DNA from: Flavobacterium enshiense DK69
GTDB lineage: Bacteria; Bacteroidota; Bacteroidia; Flavobacteriales; Flavobacteriaceae
Direction: 5' to 3'
Assembly: GCF_000498495.1 (NCBI RefSeq)
Contig: NZ_AVCS01000008.1
Coordinates: 1 to 64,000 of the forward strand
Length of the DNA: 64,000 bases
In this document: positions 56,258 to 64,000 of the stretch, in pieces
How positions within the stretch are numbered: position 1 is the stretch's first letter
Layout of the letters: every line of letters begins with the position of its first letter
Notes under the pieces: model-generated
What the model saw: the letters and a program-made list of their open reading frames with translations, nothing else
Told to the model about the DNA's origin: nothing
The model's database searches: none
Position numbers and translations under genes: made by a program

Positions 56258-56304
56258 AAAAATTAAGTTCAGGGACAATAAAAGTTAACTAAAACTTCAA
56301 ATGT

Positions 56305-57579
56305 ATGAGACCATTAATAACTCTATTTTTTATTGTCTTTTGGGTATTCTCACATGGACAAGAGAAGCAAATCTTAATTAAGGCGGGCAAAGTATTCGAC
56401 AGTGAACAAAAAAAGTTTTTAACTAATCAAGAAATTCTTGTTCAAGGTAACTTAATTAAAGAAATAGGCACAAAACTTTCCGTCCAAAAAGAAACTACTA
56501 TTATAGACTTGACTAACTATACTGTGCTGCCTGGGTTGATTGAATCCCATATGCATCTATTGTATCTGGAGCCAATGAAAAGTAACCTGACACTTGAGAA
56601 TTTAAAAATGATTACAATGGAAGGTGATGGATTGAGAATACTCCGGGCCTCCAAAAGAGCAAAGACATTTTTAGACGCAGGGATAACAACAGTAAAAGAC
56701 CTTGGCAATTCAGGGCAATTTTTAGACGTAGCTCTGAAAATGGCTATTAACGAAGGTACAATTGAAGGCCCTAGATTATTTGTATCTGGACCTATAATCT
56801 CATCTGTTGGAGGGCAAATGCCCGGGATGAACAAGAAATATGATCATTTAATTTCGGAGGAATATAGGATTGTTAAAGATGTTGAAGACGCTAAACTGGC
56901 AGTTCAGGAAAATATCACTTATGGAGCAGATTTGATAAAGATTTGTGCCGACAATACTCCTAATAATACATCTTTGTCGATAGAGCAAATGAAGGCTATA
57001 GTTGAAACAGCTCATCGTTATAATAAGAAAGTAACCGCACATGCCACTGGAGAGAAAGCAATTTCGGACGCAATCATTGCCGGAGTTGATGGAATTGAAC
57101 ATGGTTATCAATTACCAGAAAGCAGCGCACGTTTGATGGCGAAAAAAGGAATTTACTTTGTCCCGACAGATCTTACTGCTGAATTACTTATGAATTATTC
57201 AGGGATGCCGAAAGAAGCAGTAACCAAGTACTTAGAAAACTCACAATTTAAAAGACTCAGATCAGCTATGAAAGAAAATGTGAAAATCGTAGCGGGCTCT
57301 GATAATTACATTGACTTCGGAATACCGCAAGGAGAAGCGGCAAAGAGAGTTCTTGTTGCCTACCACCAGGCGGGTATGAGCCCAATTGACATATTAACAT
57401 CATGTACAAAAACAGCATCGGAATTTTTAAGTCTTCCTGATAAATTAGGTGTGATAAAAAAAGATGCATTTGCCGATATCATTGCAGTTGAAGGAGACTT
57501 GGAGAATGAATTTGATAAATCAATTTTTCAAATTCGTTTCGTAATGACTAATGGCAAAATATATAAAGAGGTGAAGTGA
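56305..57579 (+). CDS. Exported amidohydrolase, imidazolonepropionase/prolidase-like
   Basis: A 424-residue metal-dependent hydrolase with signal peptide (cleavage near SHGQ). The binuclear TIM-barrel ligands are visible: H82 and H84 in ESHMHL, the lysine in GADLIKI, a histidine in TAHATGE, another in GIEHGYQ, and the aspartate in AGSDN. The C-terminal ADIIAVEGD closes the composite domain. Secreted relatives often act as dipeptidases or lactamases, but the substrate cannot be told. It is in the AT-rich accessory block. Confidence 0.9.
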   Translation: MRPLITLFFIVFWVFSHGQEKQILIKAGKVFDSEQKKFLTNQEILVQGNLIKEIGTKLSVQKETTIIDLTNYTVLPGLIESHMHLLYLEPMKSNLTLENLKMITMEGDGLRILRASKRAKTFLDAGITTVKDLGNSGQFLDVALKMAINEGTIEGPRLFVSGPIISSVGGQMPGMNKKYDHLISEEYRIVKDVEDAKLAVQENITYGADLIKICADNTPNNTSLSIEQMKAIVETAHRYNKKVTAHATGEKAISDAIIAGVDGIEHGYQLPESSARLMAKKGIYFVPTDLTAELLMNYSGMPKEAVTKYLENSQFKRLRSAMKENVKIVAGSDNYIDFGIPQGEAAKRVLVAYHQAGMSPIDILTSCTKTASEFLSLPDKLGVIKKDAFADIIAVEGDLENEFDKSIFQIRFVMTNGKIYKEVK

Positions 57580-57580
57580 A

Positions 57581-57605
57581 GCCAGCACGGCGTTGTGCGT
57601 CATGT
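57581..57605. repeat. Cassette-like junction after the amidohydrolase gene
   Basis: GCACGGCGTTGTGC forms a small stem (GCAC/GTGC) around GGCGTT and continues GTCATG, beginning 2 bp after the stop codon. The GCGTTGTGCG core resembles the right-hand end of attC-type recombination sites and related Bacteroidota intergenic motifs. Evidence is limited to this short match. Confidence 0.35.
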
Positions 57606-57677
57606 TTATGTGATCTGCAAACCTGAATTGTTGTATCTTTTTCACGATATTTTTTATAGCAACTAAAACAGAGGAAA

Positions 57678-58802
57678 ATGGCAAAATATTATTTTCGCAA
57701 TTCAATTTACATTTTGCTTTTAGCGGGGTTGTTTCTAAATTCCTGTTATGGCCAAGTTGATACAAGCTCGTCGAAGCAGACAACCATTGCGCCAAAACCA
57801 AGCCCGGAAATAATAGGAACGCCACCGCCTCAGGTTCTTAATTCTCATCCAGTTTGGGACCCTAGTCTTGTAAGCCAGTATATAAGGAGTATTTTTCAGG
57901 ATTCGAAAGGAAATTATTGGTTCGGTCCAGCTGGTCAAAGTGTAGCCAGATATGATGAAAAAACTTTAAAATACTACAGTAAAAGTGAGTTTTTTCTGGG
58001 GAATAACAGTGTAGGCAATGATTATGGTAATAGCGTACATGCCATTGTCGAAGACAGCAACGGTAATATATGGTTTGGAACAGACTATGGAGCTGTTAAA
58101 TATGATGGAAAGACCTTTAGAAGCTATAAAGAGGTGGATGGACTGAGCAATATCAGGGTATCCCGAAAAAGCATTCTCATAGACAAAGCCGGAAATATTT
58201 GGGTGGGCACCGCCGGTGGTGTTTTTCGATATGACCCGTCTGCTGATAGCACGGGCGGCAAATCCTTTTCGCTATTTCATTTGCTTGGTCCTGTAAATAT
58301 TAAAGGCATTATGGAAGACAATACCGGAAACATTTGGTTTGCTTCACAAGGGAATGGTGTCTTTCGATTTGATGGAAAAGCAATTAAAAATTTTATGGAG
58401 AAAGAAGGCTTGGGCGATAACGTTGCAGGTGGCATGATCCAAGATAAAGCAGGGAACTATTGGTTTACTATGAAGGGCGGTATTTGCCGCTATGATGGTA
58501 AAACTTTTACTGAGTTCACAACCAAAGACGGATTAGGCGGAAGCGAAGTTTGGGGTATGTATATGGAAAAGTCGGGTGTCATTTGGATTTCAGCAAGAGG
58601 CAGCATGACGAGATACGACCCTTCTATCGATATTTCAAATCCAAAAGCATTTACCGTGTTTGCGGAAAAAGACGGAATTAACTGTTGTGTTCAAAGTATG
58701 TATCAAGACCGGTCTGGAAATATGTGGTGGGGTGCCGGAGCAGGGCTCTATCGATTTGATGGCTATCGCTTTTATCAGGTTAAACAGAAAGGTCCGTGGT
58801 AA
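57678..58802 (+). CDS. Two-component-regulator propeller-repeat lipoprotein
   Basis: A 374-residue lipoprotein (lipobox LNSC at about 20-23, then a Pro/Ser/Thr-rich linker). The rest consists of repeated propeller blades of the Reg_prop type, each with a GNxWFGxxxG...RYDGKxF pattern; at least six are visible (e.g. EDSNGNIWFGTDYG, EDNTGNIWFASQGNG, QDRSGNMWWGAGAG). In hybrid two-component systems these blades form the periplasmic sensor; here no kinase, helix or response regulator is attached, so it may be a stand-alone sensor or binding protein. Confidence 0.87.
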   Translation: MAKYYFRNSIYILLLAGLFLNSCYGQVDTSSSKQTTIAPKPSPEIIGTPPPQVLNSHPVWDPSLVSQYIRSIFQDSKGNYWFGPAGQSVARYDEKTLKYYSKSEFFLGNNSVGNDYGNSVHAIVEDSNGNIWFGTDYGAVKYDGKTFRSYKEVDGLSNIRVSRKSILIDKAGNIWVGTAGGVFRYDPSADSTGGKSFSLFHLLGPVNIKGIMEDNTGNIWFASQGNGVFRFDGKAIKNFMEKEGLGDNVAGGMIQDKAGNYWFTMKGGICRYDGKTFTEFTTKDGLGGSEVWGMYMEKSGVIWISARGSMTRYDPSIDISNPKAFTVFAEKDGINCCVQSMYQDRSGNMWWGAGAGLYRFDGYRFYQVKQKGPW

Positions 58803-58821
58803 CATAAACAATTTTAGGTAA

Positions 58822-58870
58822 CAGACTGGACGACAGTCTGAATAAACTGAAAAGTATTCTTGAAAATACT
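58822..58870. repeat. Pair of short perfect hairpins
   Basis: CAGACTG (58822-58828) and CAGTCTG (58834-58840) form a 7-bp stem with loop GACGA; AGTATT (58853-58858) and AATACT (58865-58870) form a second, with no T tract after either. They lie between the propeller gene and the convergent GH18-like gene and may be mRNA 3'-end structures. Confidence 0.5.
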
Positions 58871-58946
58871 CATTAGAATAACTATAATGTCATGTTCTGA
58901 CAATACTATTTATTGTTTGCTGTGAAGTTGAAGATTTAATTGTCGA

Positions 58947-60107
58947 TTATTGCTGTCGTAGCGAACACATTGGATTAGGAATGGCGAAATATTTGGAGCC
59001 TTCTCCAATACCCTGTGAGCAGTTGGTGGTACAAGCCTGTCTTGTCGAATTACATTCCGCTGCCCAAAACATATACCCAAGCATTCCTGATGAGATTCCG
59101 GCTCCATTAGGCATTATCCGGGTGACATACTCCCTGGTTTTATATTGAATGGATATGTAAAAATTATTGCATTCCGGCACTTGTTGAGTTCCCGTCATGT
59201 AAAGTGAGCCCGTAAATTTACAGGGTGCCAATGGTGGAATTGGAGGTGCATATTGGGGTTTTCCATCGATATGTTCATCCCAGTTGGTGATAGCTCCAGA
59301 GGGAGATGGCTGTCTTGCCGGGACCATGGCGTTGGCATAATCAAGAACCGGAGCCGTTGTAGTGAGCCAGTCTTTTGTCGCTTTTTGACAGATACCAATC
59401 AACCAACGGTCTCCTGCTGCCAAATCGATAGTGAGCCTGGCGGCGTGATTACAGCCGGAGGGGTCATAGGGATGGCGAGCTCTGTAGGTACTGATAAAAG
59501 TTTGCAATCCTTCCAGGTTTGGGCTTCTGTTTTCTTCATAATCAATTTCTATGCCCACGCCTAGGCTATCGGCTACTGCCGCGGCATTTTCGGCTAACTG
59601 TATTGGATCTAATCGCAGCGCCGTATTCCAGTCGTCAGTATAGGTAATACCTCCAATGGAGAGCATAACCCTGATATTGTGGTCCTTGAAGTGTTTAATA
59701 ATGGCACGTGTCATGCCTCTGGGAAGGCCATTATATGTTGTTGCATCCTTTGTTCTGTTCAGTAGCTTTAACGGATTTACAAAGCTGAGTACGACTAGAT
59801 TAACAGATGGCAGGCCGTCACCCCGATCAATGATCCAATGGTTTTTCTCGTCGAATTCACTTATGGTTCTGGGAGTTCCCCAGGTGCAGTAATCATTTCC
59901 GGCATGCCAGATGCCATATACCTGTAGTTGTGTTGGTGTTTGTGCTAAAACGTAAGGAGGTTGTGATGGTGATGTCGGCTTGCCATTCGCATCCAAATCA
60001 GCAGTTTCATCCGATGATGATTCTGTTCGGAAATCCTCTTTCTGACAACTGATGATCAGTGCCAAAAGTAGGGTTATAAAACTAATGAGTTTAAGTGTTT
60101 GTTTCAC
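58947..60107 (-). CDS. GH18-like (chitinase/endoglycosidase fold) lipoprotein
   Basis: A 386-residue lipoprotein (lipobox IIS-C21, followed by an acidic Ser/Thr linker). The TIM-barrel part has the GH18 strand SIGG at 150-153 and an equivalent of the DGxDxDxE catalytic motif that reads VGIEIDYE (184-191): the first Asp is Val, the second is Glu, while the last Asp (189) and acid Glu (191) are kept. C-terminal third is Cys-rich. It could be an endo-beta-N-acetylglucosaminidase-type enzyme acting on glycans at the cell surface, or a carbohydrate-binding relative. Promoter-like TTG-N20-TAACTTTA lies just upstream. Confidence 0.78.
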   Translation of the reverse strand: MKQTLKLISFITLLLALIISCQKEDFRTESSSDETADLDANGKPTSPSQPPYVLAQTPTQLQVYGIWHAGNDYCTWGTPRTISEFDEKNHWIIDRGDGLPSVNLVVLSFVNPLKLLNRTKDATTYNGLPRGMTRAIIKHFKDHNIRVMLSIGGITYTDDWNTALRLDPIQLAENAAAVADSLGVGIEIDYEENRSPNLEGLQTFISTYRARHPYDPSGCNHAARLTIDLAAGDRWLIGICQKATKDWLTTTAPVLDYANAMVPARQPSPSGAITNWDEHIDGKPQYAPPIPPLAPCKFTGSLYMTGTQQVPECNNFYISIQYKTREYVTRIMPNGAGISSGMLGYMFWAAECNSTRQACTTNCSQGIGEGSKYFAIPNPMCSLRQQ

Positions 60108-60391
60108 AGTTCAATACATTTAAATTAAGCTATTAAAGTTAAACGAATTATCTGCGAAAAACAATACAAAACGAAAATGGTAAATGGTTGGATGTCGGTT
60201 TTTATATGCAGATAATCAGGTATTTAGCAAGATGGGATTGGATGATGGTCTATAGGTATGTCTAACCTATTATGTAGCTTAATCTTAATGATAGATTGCG
60301 ATGTGAATATTATATGACGTAATTTTCTGTAAGAATCTGTGGTAGAAACTGTTAATATTTGTTTTATATTTATGATTCAAAAAACGTAAGT

Positions 60392-60793
60392 ATGAACAAA
60401 ATTGCTTATTACCTTACCCTTTTTGTGGCGGGAATCACCTGCCTTCAGTTTGTTCCACACGCTTTCTTAGGGTTTCCGGCAGTATTGGAGCATATTGCTA
60501 AAGGTGAAATTCAGGAACCTGCAGCACAGGGCATGCAAATGATCTGGATGTATTCGTCAATTATGATGCTTTTGTCCGGAATCTGGATGTTGTTTCTGGC
60601 TAAACCCATTAAAGAAGGAGATTCTTCGGCGCGACTCCAGGCGTTGTTGCTCTCTCTGGGGCTGATTTTATTTGGGATGGCCTGCAGTTATATTGCCAGA
60701 GATGTTTTCAATCATTTGTTCTTTTTTACCGTTGAGGGCATTCTGCTGCTTTTAGCTGTAACTGTCTTCTTTAATATCAAAAGAGATAAGTAA
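60392..60793 (+). CDS. Small integral membrane protein
   Basis: A 133-residue hydrophobic protein with four likely membrane helices (about residues 4-22, 50-70, 80-100 and 108-128). No characteristic motif is recognised. The ATG at 60392 is preferred to the TTG at 60359, which would add a hydrophilic, non-signal-like extension. It is followed 18 bp later by a VOC-family gene, so the pair may be an operon. Confidence 0.72.
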   Translation: MNKIAYYLTLFVAGITCLQFVPHAFLGFPAVLEHIAKGEIQEPAAQGMQMIWMYSSIMMLLSGIWMLFLAKPIKEGDSSARLQALLLSLGLILFGMACSYIARDVFNHLFFFTVEGILLLLAVTVFFNIKRDK

Positions 60794-60811
60794 GTTTAAT
60801 ATCAAAAAATA

Positions 60812-61210
60812 ATGAGTAAGAACGACATTAAAAGAGTTACAGGATTGGGTGGTTTTTTCTTCAAATGCGATGATCCCAATGCGACGAAGGACTGGTATAA
60901 AAATCATCTAGGCATTCCGGTTGATCAATATGGATGGACATTCTGGTGGAAGGATGGGGAAGGAAAAGACTGTTCGACCCAATGGTCACCTTTTCCGACG
61001 GAAACCAAGTATTTTGAGCCGAGTAAGAAACAGTTCATGATGAATTTCAGGGTAGATAATCTCGAAGAACTGTTGAGAGTTTTAAAGGAGGAGGGTGTAA
61101 CTGTCGTAGGCGATATGGAAACCTATGATTACGGTAAATTTGGATGGATCCTCGATCCGGAAGGAAATAAAATTGAACTTTGGGAGCCTATTGATAAGGC
61201 TTTTCTGTAA
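60812..61210 (+). CDS. VOC (glyoxalase/bleomycin-resistance-like) protein
   Basis: A 132-residue single-chain vicinal-oxygen-chelate protein: GGFFFKCDDPNATKDWYKNHLGI, MMNFRVDNLEELLRVLKEEGV, and the C-terminal GWILDPEGNKIELWEP with the metal-ligand glutamate. Members bind metals and diverse small molecules; no specific substrate is apparent. Likely co-transcribed with the preceding small membrane-protein gene. Confidence 0.88.
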   Translation: MSKNDIKRVTGLGGFFFKCDDPNATKDWYKNHLGIPVDQYGWTFWWKDGEGKDCSTQWSPFPTETKYFEPSKKQFMMNFRVDNLEELLRVLKEEGVTVVGDMETYDYGKFGWILDPEGNKIELWEPIDKAFL

Positions 61211-61254
61211 AAAAATGTAAATTAGTACGCTATTAATTAAATAAAAACAAATAT

Positions 61255-61539
61255 ATGGAGGTTACAAAACCGAGGGAAGACTGGAACCAACCGCAGCCGC
61301 CTCAACAACATAATAAAAAGTTGGCTTGTGGCTTATTGGCTATATTGTTAGGTCCGTTTGGAATACATAAGTTTCATCTGGGCTATCAGACAGAGGGTAT
61401 TATTACTTTAGTAATTTCATTAATTACATGTGGTATTGTGACTTCCCTCATTGGCCTAATTGAAGGAATTCTCTATTTGATAAAATCAGATGAGGAATTT
61501 TACGAAACGTATCAGGTAAACAAACGGGGATGGTTTTAA
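61255..61539 (+). CDS. TM2 domain protein
   Basis: A 94-residue membrane protein with a Pro/Gln-rich cytoplasmic N-terminus and a TM2 domain: ACGLLAILLGPFGIHKFHLGYQTEGIITLVISLITCGI, with two helices joined by the conserved polar turn. Function unknown across the family. A terminator follows 42 bp after the stop. Confidence 0.88.
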   Translation: MEVTKPREDWNQPQPPQQHNKKLACGLLAILLGPFGIHKFHLGYQTEGIITLVISLITCGIVTSLIGLIEGILYLIKSDEEFYETYQVNKRGWF

Positions 61540-61580
61540 AGCCGGTAGTTGTTTTGTTTGACGAACAAATTAATAAAAGA

Positions 61581-61603
61581 AAAGCGCCTATAAAGGCGCT
61601 TTT
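61581..61603. terminator. Bidirectional terminator between TM2 gene and T9SS protease gene
   Basis: AAAGCGCC pairs with GGCGCTTT with a short TATAAA loop, and T/A runs on both sides. It lies between two convergent genes. Confidence 0.85.
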
Positions 61604-61625
61604 ACTTTTTGTATAAGAAGAATAA

Positions 61626-64000
61626 TTATTTGATAACAATTTTCTTCGTTTCTTTTCTTTCACCATCCTGAACAGTCACCATGTAAATTCCTGTCTGAAC
61701 ATTGTTCAGTTGAAGGTTTTGGTGGAATGTTCCTGTGTTTTGATATTCTTTTTCGAATACTAAACGGCCTCTCAAATCGTGAACGCCGATTTTGATTTCG
61801 TTAGAAGAGTTTGATGTAAACTGAACATTGAAATTACCGTTGTTCGGGTTAGGATATAATGTGAAATCCTGTAATCCGAAAGTCTCATTAGCAAGGAGCG
61901 CTGTTTGTCTTTGGCACAAAGTTAAAGTTGCACTTGAAATTGTGTTATTCGTGTTAGAGCTCATTGCGGCAAGTACCCATGTTCCAGCAGAGTTCACTCC
62001 ATCATAACGGTAGAATGGAAGTCTTGGAGCATAAGTTGCACCAGTAGCAGTAGCATTACAGTCGAAAGCAGCTCCTTGATCATCAAATACTGCATTCAAA
62101 TTAGAAGAGGTAGCTGCACATCCCGAGGTTGGCCCGTCAAAAGCAACTACTTCAATTAGATTAGAGTTTGGTTTTACTAATCCGAAAGATACCTGGTTTG
62201 TTTGCGCTGCCGTACTAACTACTTTTAACTTTGAAGAAGAAACGGTAAAATTGTCGGTAATGGCAGGGAAAGTATAACCTGACCATGTTGCAGTCATCGT
62301 TTGAGCAGGGCTGAAAGTTTTTACGTAATCCGTACAAACAGATGTTACAGAATATCCGATTGCAATGGGTTTCATGTTTACGTTAAAGAAAATGTTTCCA
62401 GATGCTTTAACCATAATTCTACAGTTTGTAGCAGCAATGTTTGGAACTGTGATATTTGCTGAACCGTTATTAGGAATGTTTGTCGCTAAAGTAGTTGAGA
62501 ATGTTTGTCCACCATCTGTAGATAGTAAGATGTCTACATTGGCACCACCGTTAATTGAATTAGTATTGTTTACGGCCCATGTAATTGTTTGTGTTGATCC
62601 TTGTGCCCATGAAATATTGTTTGTTTTCTGAGAGGTAACAAAAAATGGCCCTTTAGTGTCATCTACGGTAACTACCATATCGTCAAAACTGGTTTGTGCC
62701 ACTTTTGCAGGAGATGCAACATAGGCTGCATTGTCTCTAACGGTTAGTCTGAAGTTTAAGGTTCTGGCAACAGAACTTAACGCTTCAACATTGACTTCTG
62801 AACCTCGAGTAATAGTTGAACCGGTTAGTACAGTACTCATAACAGGTAAATAACGAAACGGAGAACTTGAAGGAGCATAATCTCTAAAGTTAGGTCCTGT
62901 GGCTTTTGTTGAAGAAGCTGTAGAAGCAGAACCGGTTTGTGTTGAACCCATGATGTCGATTTGTTCCCACATATACGTTAAGGCATCACCTGCATTAGCA
63001 TCTGTTGCCGACCCAGTTAGCTTAAACGGGGTGCTTCTCGGAATAGTATAATCTACACCTGCGTTGGCTACTGGTGTAGCATTGGTTGTTGAAATTGATG
63101 CTAAAGTCGGACACGATTTTCCGGCTAAATTTGTCTGAATCTGAACAATCGATACACCGTGGAAAGCATCAAGAGAGTGGGGAGCAACGTTTAGTCCTTG
63201 GGTAACACCTGCATAGCCCATGATGGATATCCCGGAAGCTACTTCTACTTGAACAGTACTGCCTTCGTATGCATGTGAGAAAGTGTGTCTGGCTCCTAAC
63301 TGGTGACCTACTTCGTGAACAACAAAGTCGATATCGAAATTGTCACCTTGAGGGATGTCGTCAGCCGGTGAAGTATATCCGCTTCCCTTATTTTTGTCTG
63401 CAGTATCATCTGTGTCATCTACACAAACGCATCCGATACAGCCTGCATTTCCACCGCCGCCGGATGCACCAAATAAGTGACCGATGTCATATGCGGCATT
63501 GTTATTTGCTAATGAAGAGAATACTCCTGTTAGTTTAGTACTTAAAGTGTTTTGTAATTGGGTATTCCAAGCTCCTGCAGCTCCAGTTGCGGCATCTGAA
63601 TACGGGTCGGTTGCAGGGTTATAGTAAAATACGTTGGTAGACTGAGAAATTAGGTTTAAGTGTAATCCTAAGTCTTTCTCATATACCCCGTTACAACGAG
63701 TCAATGTGTTGTTGATAGCAGCTAAAACTAAATTCGCCTGTGCAGCACTCGTTGCTCCGAAATAATTAGAATATTCACCGGTAACTGATTGTGCTAATCT
63801 CATGGTGCGCAACTTTCCGTCACTTAATCTTCCTGCAACGTTTTGTACTTTTGGATTAATCTCTGCGAACATTTCATTGTCCTTTGCAGAACAAGCCCAA
63901 GGCAAACTTCCTTTGTCTCTTTGCGATTTGAAAACCGCATATATTCTATGATCTTGAGAATAAGGCTCAATAAATTCATTAGGTTTGTCGGTTCTGAAAA
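61626..64000 (-). CDS. Reprolysin-like zinc metalloprotease with T9SS sorting domain (5' end outside window)
   Basis: The reading frame is open to the right edge without a stop, so the true start lies beyond 64000; at least 790 residues are present. The sequence includes a metzincin active site HEVGHQLGARH with the nearby Met in SIMGYAG (Met-turn), so it is a M12B/reprolysin-type protease. After it come Ig-like/PKD-type beta domains and a C-terminal type A T9SS sorting domain (LYPNPNNGNFNVQFT ... KETKKIVIK). This is a third secreted T9SS protease in the window. The internal TTG at 63905 is not needed as a start. Confidence 0.93.
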   Translation of the reverse strand, partial: FRTDKPNEFIEPYSQDHRIYAVFKSQRDKGSLPWACSAKDNEMFAEINPKVQNVAGRLSDGKLRTMRLAQSVTGEYSNYFGATSAAQANLVLAAINNTLTRCNGVYEKDLGLHLNLISQSTNVFYYNPATDPYSDAATGAAGAWNTQLQNTLSTKLTGVFSSLANNNAAYDIGHLFGASGGGGNAGCIGCVCVDDTDDTADKNKGSGYTSPADDIPQGDNFDIDFVVHEVGHQLGARHTFSHAYEGSTVQVEVASGISIMGYAGVTQGLNVAPHSLDAFHGVSIVQIQTNLAGKSCPTLASISTTNATPVANAGVDYTIPRSTPFKLTGSATDANAGDALTYMWEQIDIMGSTQTGSASTASSTKATGPNFRDYAPSSSPFRYLPVMSTVLTGSTITRGSEVNVEALSSVARTLNFRLTVRDNAAYVASPAKVAQTSFDDMVVTVDDTKGPFFVTSQKTNNISWAQGSTQTITWAVNNTNSINGGANVDILLSTDGGQTFSTTLATNIPNNGSANITVPNIAATNCRIMVKASGNIFFNVNMKPIAIGYSVTSVCTDYVKTFSPAQTMTATWSGYTFPAITDNFTVSSSKLKVVSTAAQTNQVSFGLVKPNSNLIEVVAFDGPTSGCAATSSNLNAVFDDQGAAFDCNATATGATYAPRLPFYRYDGVNSAGTWVLAAMSSNTNNTISSATLTLCQRQTALLANETFGLQDFTLYPNPNNGNFNVQFTSNSSNEIKIGVHDLRGRLVFEKEYQNTGTFHQNLQLNNVQTGIYMVTVQDGERKETKKIVIK

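Noticed and set aside
53313..58946. A prophage, transposon or defence island in the AT-rich block
   Set aside because: No integrase, transposase, phage structural gene or nuclease-type defence gene is present; only cassette-like junctions support mobility.

Overview
The window is chromosomal DNA from a member of the Flavobacteriaceae, most likely Flavobacterium or a close relative. The support is: low-GC sequence; many TAnnTTTG -7 elements, several with a TTG about 16-23 bp upstream (the Bacteroidota promoter type), and no consistent Shine-Dalgarno; a GldH gliding lipoprotein; three secreted proteases with C-terminal type IX secretion (T9SS) sorting domains; and local gene orders typical of the family (panC-panD-flippase-radA, GlgA-like-DUF4270-glmS, an isolated atpD-atpC pair). 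I see no phage, insertion sequence, CRISPR array or rRNA operon.

Layout. 1-3112 (minus): His-rich mini-lipoprotein, 5-formyl-THF cyclo-ligase, PLP decarboxylase, aspartoacylase-like deacylase. 3269-8839 (plus): uvrC, patatin/beta-barrel outer-membrane protein, amino-acid permease. 9086-16522 (plus): tyrosine catabolism (hmgA, hppD), a candidate small RNA, then the run DUF3108-kynA-M23 peptidase-pgi. 16531-20539 (minus): mfd and a lipoprotein. 20705-25647: SDR threonine dehydrogenase, NTF2-like protein, aldehyde dehydrogenase, lipocalin-like lipoprotein. 25968-26936 (minus): four-gene thioredoxin/small membrane protein operon behind a palindromic operator. 27137-33053 (minus): two identical tRNA-Asn genes, rseP, two paralogous T9SS M1 peptidases. 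33216-34487: serS. 34560-39928 (minus): panC-panD-flippase-esterase-like-radA-gldH. 40036-44465 (plus): degenerate GlgA-like protein, DUF4270 lipoprotein, glmS. 44615-46480: atpD, atpC. 46661-53312: TPR protein, DUF4286, rsmA, mgtE, convergent corA, 2-hydroxyacid dehydrogenase. 53313-58946: AT-rich accessory block (rhomboid, small membrane protein, amidohydrolase, propeller lipoprotein) with attC-like inverted repeats at a junction. 58947-64000: GH18-like lipoprotein, small membrane and VOC proteins, TM2 protein, and a T9SS reprolysin-like protease that runs off the right end.

Functionally most of the window is housekeeping (repair: uvrC, mfd, radA; translation: serS, rsmA, tRNA-Asn; energy: F1 subunits; pantothenate and amino-sugar synthesis) plus envelope and secretion functions. 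The parts most worth a second look are the candidate sRNA at about 11.7 kb, the cassette-like junction at 55.7 kb, the thioredoxin operon with an operator centred near -41, and two conserved-looking enzymes that have lost key catalytic motifs (GlgA-like at 40.0 kb, esterase-like at 36.4 kb).
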